Below are positions 52,978-61,500 of a stretch of 64,000 bases of DNA, in pieces. A program made the translations under genes and the position numbers. How positions within the stretch are numbered: the first letter of the stretch is position 1; each line of letters opens with the position of its first letter. The notes beneath the pieces are model-generated. The model had not been told where the DNA came from. It saw nothing but the letters and a program-made list of their open reading frames with translations, and did no database searches. The stretch lies in contig NZ_RDOJ01000005.1 in assembly GCF_003687725.1 (NCBI RefSeq), positions 118,833 to 182,832 of the forward strand, in the 5' to 3' direction. The DNA comes from Faecalibacter macacae (lineage in GTDB: Bacteria; Bacteroidota; Bacteroidia; Flavobacteriales; Weeksellaceae).

Positions 52978-53940
52978 TTATTCCATTATATTTTTAGAGA
53001 AGATTTCTTTTATAATTTTCCCATCCGAAAAAGGCATTTCAAATCCCATTATCAAACCAATAGTTTTAGCAATATCTTTTTGTTCGTAATTTCCTGTACT
53101 TATAGTAACATTTTTCTTAAAATCTGGACCTAAAGCAAAAAATTCTATAGAAGTACAACCTCCACATTGGTCACCATGATGCTGAAAACCACCATTGTTA
53201 TCATCGTGTCTTCCATGATCGTTTGTTACAATTAAAGCAGTTTTATTTTTATAATTGTTAGATGATTGTATAAAATTCCAAATCTCTTTTATTTGAGCAT
53301 CGGTATTTTTAATTCCATTGATATAGCCGTTCCAATCATTATTATGACCAGCGGCATCAACTTCTTTTAAATTTATCATTACCAATTTTGGTTGATAATT
53401 ATTCAATATATTTTTAAAACTCTCTACTGTTTGTATATCTGTTCTATCAGTTGTTCCAGTAGTTGGATTACCACAATCTGTAGATGGTAAAAATTGATCT
53501 TTCCAAGAAGTATTTACACAATTCGCGATAGTTTTTAATTTTACTTTAGAGGTAATAATCCAAGCTTTATTATTAGGTTCATTTGATTGTTTTAACCAAA
53601 GTTGAAGCATTGAAGGATTTTCGGGAGATTGACTTCCATCGTTTAGCAAATGTTCATATGTTCCATTTAAAATACTACTATGTCCAGACATTGTTAAAGT
53701 CGTTCCATTATTCTTAAAATTACTAATTAAGACACCTTCTCTTAATAAATTTACTCTATTTGGAATATTTATACGATTACTATCAAACCAAGTTTCGTGC
53801 ATTCTTGGTCCATCTACAACTAAGATAATTACATTTTTAGTTTCAAAATTGTTTGTAATAGGATCATTTTTTAGATCATCATTTTCATTACATGAAAAGA
53901 AAAGTATTAAAATAAAAAGAAATAAGTAGTTGTTATTCAT
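52978..53940 (-). CDS. Alkaline-phosphatase-superfamily lipoprotein
   Basis: The 320-residue product has a lipoprotein signal (LFFSC, cysteine 17) and the alkaline phosphatase/sulfatase metal-site pattern: D43 in VVDGPRMHE, a nucleophile candidate in GTTLTMSGHSS (T80-S85 region), D195 and H199 in DAAGHNND, D241-H242 in TNDHGRH, and H254/H255 in GFQHHGDQ. This fits a secreted metallo-phosphoesterase or phosphodiesterase, probably exposed at the outer membrane. Substrate is unknown. Two cysteine pairs (C141/C156 and C259/C262) may form disulfides. Confidence 0.8.
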   Translation of the reverse strand: MNNNYLFLFILILFFSCNENDDLKNDPITNNFETKNVIILVVDGPRMHETWFDSNRINIPNRVNLLREGVLISNFKNNGTTLTMSGHSSILNGTYEHLLNDGSQSPENPSMLQLWLKQSNEPNNKAWIITSKVKLKTIANCVNTSWKDQFLPSTDCGNPTTGTTDRTDIQTVESFKNILNNYQPKLVMINLKEVDAAGHNNDWNGYINGIKNTDAQIKEIWNFIQSSNNYKNKTALIVTNDHGRHDDNNGGFQHHGDQCGGCTSIEFFALGPDFKKNVTISTGNYEQKDIAKTIGLIMGFEMPFSDGKIIKEIFSKNIME

Positions 53941-54042
53941 AGTGTTTAGTTAGGTTATTAAATTGATTATTAACAATAGTTGTTCCATATTTAATTGAAT
54001 CAATAAAAGATGTAATTTTATCCAAATTAATTACAAGAGAAC

Positions 54043-54462
54043 ATGCAAGTTAAATTACAACGCGTAAATCAAGCATCACATTACGAAGCAACAGCTCCAT
54101 CATCAGAAGTTAAGGTTAATATTGATGGTCCAGCATCTATAGGAGGAGAAGGGAAAGGATCAAGTCCAATGGAAATGATTTTAATGGCATTAGGAGGATG
54201 TAGTGTTTTTGATTTAGGTGAAATTTTAAAGAAACAACGTCAAGAAGTAGAAGATATTCAGGTTGAGGTTGCAGGTAATAGAAGAGAAGAAGCACCAAGA
54301 ATTTATACAGATATTCATATTACATTTTTATTAAAAGGTAATATTGATTTGGGCAAAGCAAATAAAGCTGCGGAGTTAGCAGTTAAAAAATATTGCAGTG
54401 TTCATGACATGTTAGCCGCTGGTGGCGTAGAAATTACTTACGAAGTAAAGATTAATTCATAA
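54043..54462 (+). CDS. OsmC family peroxide-reducing protein
   Basis: The 139-residue protein has the OsmC signature: GGEGKGSSPMEMILMALGGCS (33-54 in part) with C53, and KKYCSVHDML with C118, the peroxidatic and resolving cysteines that reduce organic hydroperoxides or act on disulfides. Length fits the YhfA-like single-domain group. It is monocistronic and ends at a hairpin terminator. Confidence 0.9.
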   Translation: MQVKLQRVNQASHYEATAPSSEVKVNIDGPASIGGEGKGSSPMEMILMALGGCSVFDLGEILKKQRQEVEDIQVEVAGNRREEAPRIYTDIHITFLLKGNIDLGKANKAAELAVKKYCSVHDMLAAGGVEITYEVKINS

Positions 54463-54464
54463 AT

Positions 54465-54489
54465 AAAGGCAAACCAACGGTTTGCCTTT
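54465..54489. terminator. Bidirectional terminator
   Basis: AAAGGCAAACC (54465-54475) and GGTTTGCCTTT (54479-54489) around AAC, between convergent OsmC and M49-like genes. Confidence 0.9.
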
Positions 54490-54510
54490 TATTTTATATA
54501 TAGCAGATTA

Positions 54511-56151
54511 TTATAACCCTAAAATATCTAATCCTTGTTTGAATTTTATATCAACAGGAACATTAGAAGCGTTTATTTTATCTAAATCTTTTTGTAAATC
54601 AGATCCGATTTTTCCTTTTGTAACCATTAAAGTTTTAACACCTTCATAATCTCCGTTTCCTTGTAGCGTTAAGATTAATTCAGAAAGTCCATTCATAGCT
54701 TGCTCCATTTTGGCAACATTTACTTTGTAACGTCCATTTGGTAATTTTTCGAAAGCACCTTTTTCAGCAAAATAATTGAAACAAACCATATTTGCTTGTC
54801 CATGAGCTGAACTTGCTCCAAAACGAACCGAACGGAAAATACCAGCTAAAAATGTCACGAAATAATCTTCTTGAGATCCTTCTAATTCACCTTTTTTCAA
54901 TAATTGATTTACCATGTATAAACCAAGAATATCCGCTTTTCCTTCCTCTAATCCAGATTGTGTTTCTTTTAAAGCTTCGCGAACTGAACCTTTACCATTA
55001 ATTGTATTTTTAATTCCTAACCCGTGTGCAACTTCATGAAACATTACGTTAGAAAAGAACGCGTCAAATTTGATGTTTTTTTGTTGAGATTCATCAATCA
55101 TTACATTAGAAATCGGAACTAAAATTTGATCAAACTTAGCTTGCATTGCATTTTTTAATTGCAAACGACGTGTCCCTTTTTCTAACTGAACTTGCTCGTC
55201 ATTAGGTAAATTAATCGCAATAGTTTTTCCACCTGCATTACAATCTCCGGCATAGTAAATTACATCATATGCATTAAGGTCAGAATCTGTACCTGGTTTT
55301 TCAGCTTTATATTTTGCATTAACAGGTAAGTTTTGTTGTAATTCAGGTAAATACTGAACAAATCTTGCCAATTTTTTAGACCATTCTACATCTTTTACTA
55401 AAACGTAAGAAGAGTAAGAAGCTTTGTAACCAAATAATTGATCTTCGTATGTTTCAATTGGGCCAATAACTAGATCTAAATTAGAATTTTTCATGTCCAT
55501 CCAAGCTAAATCACTTGCATAGAAATCATCGTTTAATAAAGCAGCTGCGCGTAATTGTAAATATTTTTTAAGCCCTGGATCTTCTGCTAATTCAGACGCT
55601 TTTGCTAAATATCCAGCAGCATTTTGTAATTGATTTTTGTAATTTACATGATAAGGAACTGTATATAATTTTCCGTCACGATTACGTTTTACTAACGTGT
55701 AATTTGATTTTCCTTCTGGTAAATTAGCTGCTTCAAATTCTTCTTTTGTCATATCCACAGGATAGAACATTGCGCCAGCAGGTTTTGGACCAAAACCATC
55801 AACAAAAGGTTTTTCATTATCTAAACGATCCCAAGGGCCGTAATTGATTTTTACGTAATCAAGTACTTCACCTTTAGTCGCATCTGTAATGTCTATTTTG
55901 GCACCGTAAGCTTGTTGCCAAAATATATCATCCATAATATCAGCAGATTTAATCATTAAACGAATAATATTTTTTTCGTTTTCAGATAAATGAGATAAAT
56001 CTGTCTTTAAAGTATATTCTGAGTAATATTGTGGTTTAAATTCGTTTACTTTCGTTTCCACTTCTGTAGAATTTTGAGTTGTTTTTTGAGTTGAACATGA
56101 TGCTAAAATTGATGTTAAAGCAATCGCACTCAATACAAATGATTTTTTCAT
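54511..56151 (-). CDS. M49-like zinc metallopeptidase lipoprotein
   Basis: The 546-residue product has a lipoprotein signal (SILASC, cysteine 19) and the zinc site HEVAH (H372, E373, H376) with EEGKAD (E402/E403-D407) downstream, the pattern of M49 dipeptidyl peptidase III relatives. The motif is the short HExxH form rather than the HExxGH of classical M49 members. Upstream sequence (FWQQAYGAK, YGPWDRLDNEKPFVDGFGPKP) is typical of the Bacteroidota group often misannotated as dihydrofolate reductase. It probably cleaves dipeptides in the periplasm. It is monocistronic. Confidence 0.85.
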   Translation of the reverse strand: MKKSFVLSAIALTSILASCSTQKTTQNSTEVETKVNEFKPQYYSEYTLKTDLSHLSENEKNIIRLMIKSADIMDDIFWQQAYGAKIDITDATKGEVLDYVKINYGPWDRLDNEKPFVDGFGPKPAGAMFYPVDMTKEEFEAANLPEGKSNYTLVKRNRDGKLYTVPYHVNYKNQLQNAAGYLAKASELAEDPGLKKYLQLRAAALLNDDFYASDLAWMDMKNSNLDLVIGPIETYEDQLFGYKASYSSYVLVKDVEWSKKLARFVQYLPELQQNLPVNAKYKAEKPGTDSDLNAYDVIYYAGDCNAGGKTIAINLPNDEQVQLEKGTRRLQLKNAMQAKFDQILVPISNVMIDESQQKNIKFDAFFSNVMFHEVAHGLGIKNTINGKGSVREALKETQSGLEEGKADILGLYMVNQLLKKGELEGSQEDYFVTFLAGIFRSVRFGASSAHGQANMVCFNYFAEKGAFEKLPNGRYKVNVAKMEQAMNGLSELILTLQGNGDYEGVKTLMVTKGKIGSDLQKDLDKINASNVPVDIKFKQGLDILGL

Positions 56152-56213
56152 TTCAACTAGTTTTTGTATCTCTAAATTTAAGGATTAAAATTGAGAATTA
56201 ATAGAACTGAAAC

Positions 56214-58559
56214 TTAGAAAGGATAACCAATTGCTATGTTTAGAATTAGATTGTCTTTTCGCCAATCTTTGTCCGAAAAATTGATTTCATCAAATGTCCA
56301 ACGATCGTTTTTTTCGTAATAAGGAATACGTAATGGCATAGAAAAATCAAAACGAAGGATTAATAAACTAAAATCAAGTCTAAGACCTACACCTGCACCA
56401 ATTGCAATTTCGCTGATAAAATCTTTAGAGAATTTTCCACCTGGTAGTGTAGGTTCTTCATTCACAGTCCAAATATTTCCAGCGTCAACAAATAATCCTA
56501 AATTTAAAAATTTAAACAAATTCATTCGATATTCTGCGTTCAATTCTAATTTTATATCTCCGGCTTGGTCAAAGTAAAAACTTGCGTTTTGGTTGCGAGG
56601 ATCGTACGAACCAGGACCTAAAGTTCTTGCTCTAAATGCACGAACACTGTTACTACCACCAACGAAGAATTGTTTAGAAAATGGAACAAATTCCGAGTTT
56701 CCGTATGGTAAAGCTATACCACCAATAAAACGAGTTGCGATGGATGTTTTGCGTGAGAATTTATGAAAAAATCTAAAATCGTGTTCCATTTTTGCATATT
56801 GACTATAAGGAATATTGAAGATTTCTTTTTGTTTTCCTTTTTCGACATTTGCACCTGAAAGTAATCCAGTTAAATTAGCAGATAAATCTATCATACCACG
56901 ATAATAAATAGTATTTTTTCGTGGTAACATCGTTGTTGTATAGGTATAAGAATATCTTGGACCAAAAATCAATTGCTTGTCTACAACACGCTTTAACTGT
57001 GGATTTATGATGTTACCAAATTCATCATAAATTTGGTTATAATATTCGTCAGTAACATTATCAGGATTAACCAAAGTAACTTCTAAAACTTTTAAATCGT
57101 GATCTTTTCTCGCATTTTCTTTCCATTGATAACCAAATGAAGTATTAAAATTATGCAAAGCATAAAGTCTAGTTCTATTTAAATATTCGTAAGCTAATGT
57201 TATATTGGTACGCGGAATATATGCACCAGAAGTATGAAATTTGAATGGAGCAATAATACGTGGAATTGAAAATTCTACATTCGTTCCTAATCTGAAAATA
57301 TTGTTTGCATCTTTTGGTCCACCTAATTGCATATCAAAAGCTCCAAAAATGGTTGCTTTTAATTGTTCAGCTCCACGAAGTAAATTGCGATGAGTCCAAT
57401 TTAAATTGATTTCGCCACCTCCATAATTGGCAGAATTGGTACGTCCCAATAATTCTAATCGAAGTGATTGAAATTCGCGTGGCGTTAGCATATAATAAGC
57501 GTCAAATTTATTATTGATTGAATCAGAAATAACAAATTGATTGTTTACAAATTTAAAAACACCAAGATTAACCAATCGATTTAATGTAAGATTGTGATCA
57601 GTACGATTATATAATTCTCCTTTTTTGAATTGTAACGCACGATCAAAAACTTTGGCTTTGAATTTATTATTCGGATCAATCATATAAAATTTATTCTCTT
57701 TATGACTTGCCAAAGAATCTGCTAACATTGGAATTTGATAAAGATTGTTTTTTAAATCTGTTATATTATAATCAGGAAATACCACAATGTTATCTATTGT
57801 AAATTGTTGTTTTGCAATAGTTGGAGTATTCTCTTTTAATTGTACAGATAATTCAACTTCATGTTGTGTAGAAATACTGTCAGCTTTTAAAATAATATTA
57901 TCAGGATGAAAATAATAAAATCCTTTTTCTTTTAATCGTGCATCAATTCGTTCACGTTCAGAAATTATAGTATTTAAATTATAAGGTCGACCTTTTTTTA
58001 AAAGTGATCTTCTTTGTGTGTTTGCTATTTCTTTGTTGATGATATTTAATGTATCCGTTGGGAAATTGACCTTATTGATGTAATATCTTGATTTAGGTTC
58101 AACTACGTAATTTACAGTAGCTTTTTTGTTTTTGATAATTGTATCATCATTAGCTTTTGCATTAAAATATCCAACATTCGCTGAATAATTCTTAAGAATT
58201 TTATTATTGAATTCTGTATCAACTTGGCTCATTAAAACAGGTTCTTCACCAATTTTATACTTTAACCAATGACGTAAACCTTTATCACTTTTTGGTTCGC
58301 TAGTTATATTATAAATATACAGTTGAGGTCGTAATCCTAAAAAACTTGAATTTGGTTTTGGGATAATTCGACTTTCTAATTCAGTTTTTAATTGACTTTT
58401 TTCTTTTTTAGATAATGAATCACCTACAATTTCTAAATCTGCACCAACGTATAATTTTTCACCTTCTTCAAGAAATTGAGTATTGCTACATGCGGAAATT
58501 GCAAAGATAGAAATTAGGCCTAATAAAGTTTTGTTTACTATTGCTATTGATTTTTTCAT
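56214..58559 (-). CDS. tamL: TamL: lipoprotein-type TamA/BamA-family outer-membrane protein
   Basis: The 781-residue protein has a lipoprotein signal (FAISAC, cysteine 24), three POTRA-like domains (about 70-330, with INKVNFPTDTLNII and IVVFPDYNITDL starts) and a C-terminal 16-strand Omp85 barrel including VGGSNSVRAFRARTLGPGSYDP (the VRGF-type lid motif, about 640-661) and the end RIPYYEKNDRWT...IAIGYPF. In Bacteroidota this lipidated TamA variant is called TamL and works with TamB. The preceding TamB gene overlaps its start by 4 bases, so the two form an operon. It should insert or translocate material at the outer membrane. Confidence 0.9.
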   Translation of the reverse strand: MKKSIAIVNKTLLGLISIFAISACSNTQFLEEGEKLYVGADLEIVGDSLSKKEKSQLKTELESRIIPKPNSSFLGLRPQLYIYNITSEPKSDKGLRHWLKYKIGEEPVLMSQVDTEFNNKILKNYSANVGYFNAKANDDTIIKNKKATVNYVVEPKSRYYINKVNFPTDTLNIINKEIANTQRRSLLKKGRPYNLNTIISERERIDARLKEKGFYYFHPDNIILKADSISTQHEVELSVQLKENTPTIAKQQFTIDNIVVFPDYNITDLKNNLYQIPMLADSLASHKENKFYMIDPNNKFKAKVFDRALQFKKGELYNRTDHNLTLNRLVNLGVFKFVNNQFVISDSINNKFDAYYMLTPREFQSLRLELLGRTNSANYGGGEINLNWTHRNLLRGAEQLKATIFGAFDMQLGGPKDANNIFRLGTNVEFSIPRIIAPFKFHTSGAYIPRTNITLAYEYLNRTRLYALHNFNTSFGYQWKENARKDHDLKVLEVTLVNPDNVTDEYYNQIYDEFGNIINPQLKRVVDKQLIFGPRYSYTYTTTMLPRKNTIYYRGMIDLSANLTGLLSGANVEKGKQKEIFNIPYSQYAKMEHDFRFFHKFSRKTSIATRFIGGIALPYGNSEFVPFSKQFFVGGSNSVRAFRARTLGPGSYDPRNQNASFYFDQAGDIKLELNAEYRMNLFKFLNLGLFVDAGNIWTVNEEPTLPGGKFSKDFISEIAIGAGVGLRLDFSLLILRFDFSMPLRIPYYEKNDRWTFDEINFSDKDWRKDNLILNIAIGYPF

Positions 58560-61500
58560 GGTTGGTTTTTCATTTGTTTTTTGATGGCTTCGTTTTTCTT
58601 TTTCTTCTCAAATATTTCTCTGAATTTATCGTAATCTAAAGTGATAATAAACCCAACACCAGTTTCGATAATTTGTCCTTGTAATGCAACTTGATATTCG
58701 TTTTTACGATAAGCTCTTAGCATGTATCGACCATTTTTAGACAAGGCGTATTCTAAGTTAATATCTCCAGCAATATTGGTCATGTTTTCATTAACTCTTG
58801 CATCTCCTTCTAAACCAAAATTACTTCCGATAGATACTTTTAAACGATCATTTAATAATCTTTTACTTACTTCAACATTAAGATCAGTACGTGTATTTTT
58901 CTCGCCTGTAGAATAATCATCCTGAGAGTTTAAACCAAGATTTATATCAACACCTTGAATTAAATCAGCAGCTAAATTGTTTAATTGATCTGATAGAATA
59001 TTACTTACACTTTGTCTTGCCATTGATTCGGCCGAAACACCAGATTGACTTTGAAATGGATTATTTCCAACAAAACGATTTAGTATTAATAAAGCAAAAA
59101 CTTGTTTGTTCATTTCAGCTTCATCATTTCTCAATTGGTTTAATTTAGCTTTTGTATTCTCTATAACCGACGACGCAACAGAATTATTAGTTTCATCTAA
59201 AGTGATGTCAAAAAAGACTTCAGGCTTTTTTAATTCGCCTCCAATTTTAAGCTCAGTATTAAATGGAATTCGTTGTCTGTACATATTAACTTCAGCAGAA
59301 GATAAACCTGTTAATTGCTGTTCCAATAAATCGATTGGCGCAGTTTGAGTTCGATATACAGCGGTTAAATTAAGATTTGCAGACATTGGTTCGCCAGTCC
59401 ATGTAATTGTTGAACCTTTTGAAATATCAAATTTGCGTTTAATCATGCTTACCGACATTTCATAAGTTCCTTTTTCAACTTCGTAAATTCCAGTTAAAGA
59501 TAATCTTCCAGAAGGATCCATACCTCCTGTAAGTTGTGCTTCTCCTTGTAATTCAACATAATCTCCATTAATTGGGTCAATAATTATTGTTGTTTTAGCT
59601 TCAGGATCGATGTCTATATTAACACTTAAATTGACACCTTTTATATTGGTTTCATTTGGAAGTGCGTCAATTTCTTTTGGTTGAATAATTTCTGTTGCAT
59701 TTGGATCAATAAACTCAACAATACCATCATTACTTTGCAATGAAGTAGTACTTTTTGGCATTACAAATGTAAAATCAGATTGATCTGTAATTAAAATATC
59801 TCCGGTAACAATCGGTAAATCTAAATTGCCACGAATCGCTAGTTCAGTATTTATTGCTAATGTTCCGTAGGTCAATGCTTGAGCAGATTTTTCAGAATTA
59901 ATTACTTTAAAATCTTTCGCATTTACATCTAAATTAAATTCAAAATCTTGAAAATTTGTAGTTAAAACTTGTCCATTAAGTAAAAGCGAATTACCATCTT
60001 TATCATTGATTTTAAATTGATCGAATTCGATTCCTCTATTTGTAAAGTTTAAATTATCTGTAATATTTCTGAAGTTAACGCCATACTCCGGAACTGAAAA
60101 ACCAACTTGATTAAATCCTATTAGACCTTCGATAGATGGATTATCAAGTGAACCTTTGATGTTTAAATTACCAGCTAAATAACCTTCAATATCATTAACC
60201 ATTCCTTTGGTAAAACCTTTGATTGTATTCATTTCAAAACGATTCATATTCAATTGAAAATCAAATAAACTTTGCTTTAGATTATAATCTCCAATTAAAC
60301 GTACTTCGTTGTTATTACCAGTTAACAAAGCATTTGCATTGATGATGTCTGTTGTTTTATTTTTTACATTAATGGCAAGATTTCCTACAGGATTATTGTA
60401 AGCCTTAAGATCTGTGATGTCTAAATCTGCTGTAAAAGTCATATTAGCCATTAAATCCTTCACTTTTGCCGTCCCGTTAATTGTTCCAGAGGCTGGTAAC
60501 TCATCTATTTTTATTAATTCTGTAATCGTTTCAATCTTGAAATTATTAATCGCAATATTTAAAGGACTTGTAGGAGAATTAGTTTCAGAATTAAGTTCGA
60601 TTGAACTTTCGTTATTCGATATTTTAAAGTTATTAGCAACAATTCCATTATCGAATATTTTGATTTGATTATCATCAGAAATCAGCCAAGAATCATAATT
60701 TAATATTAATCCATTTCGATTTAAACTTGCGATGATAATATTATCTTTTAATTGAACATTTCCTCCAAGATGAAATTGTTCTTTTCCAGATTCATCCTTA
60801 GAAGAAGCATTTAAATTGATAATATTTTGATAAATATTTCCATTTAAATCTATGTTTTTAAGTTTGAAACTTTCATTTCCAACAGCATCTAAATTAAGAT
60901 TATAATCAAGAGTTTCATTAGTATTAGAAATAGATAATTTAGCATTTTTCAATAAATTTTTATCATAAACTAAATTTTCTATTTGCCCTTCTAAATTGAT
61001 TTTCTGCGTTTGAGCATTAAAATCTCCTGTGATATTTATTGTTGAAAATTCTTTTAAATCAGGAACAAATTTCTGTATCAATTTATCATTTTTTATACTT
61101 GCATTTAAAGTGAAATATTGGTTTTGATCAAATTTTGATATTTTCTTAGGATCTTGAAATTGATAATATTTATTAATTGTAGAAATTAGGGCAGGAGCAA
61201 TTTCAACAAGATTATATTTCCCTTTTATTTCAGCATCAATAACCTGAGATTCTAACGTAATTTGATTAAGATTTTCTGTAGAAATTGCGTTTAACTTCAT
61301 TTCATTGATTGCTAATTTTTCCGTTTCATCAGCAATAGTGAAATTTTTCAAAGTTAAATTTCCATTCGGATTTTCAAAATCTAAATTATCAAAAGAACCA
61401 TCAATTTCACCCGTTATAGTTAATGCTTCATCATAAAAATTAAGTGCTTTTACATCTAATTTGTCTAAAATTCCGTTGATTTTAACATCTTTTAAATCCT

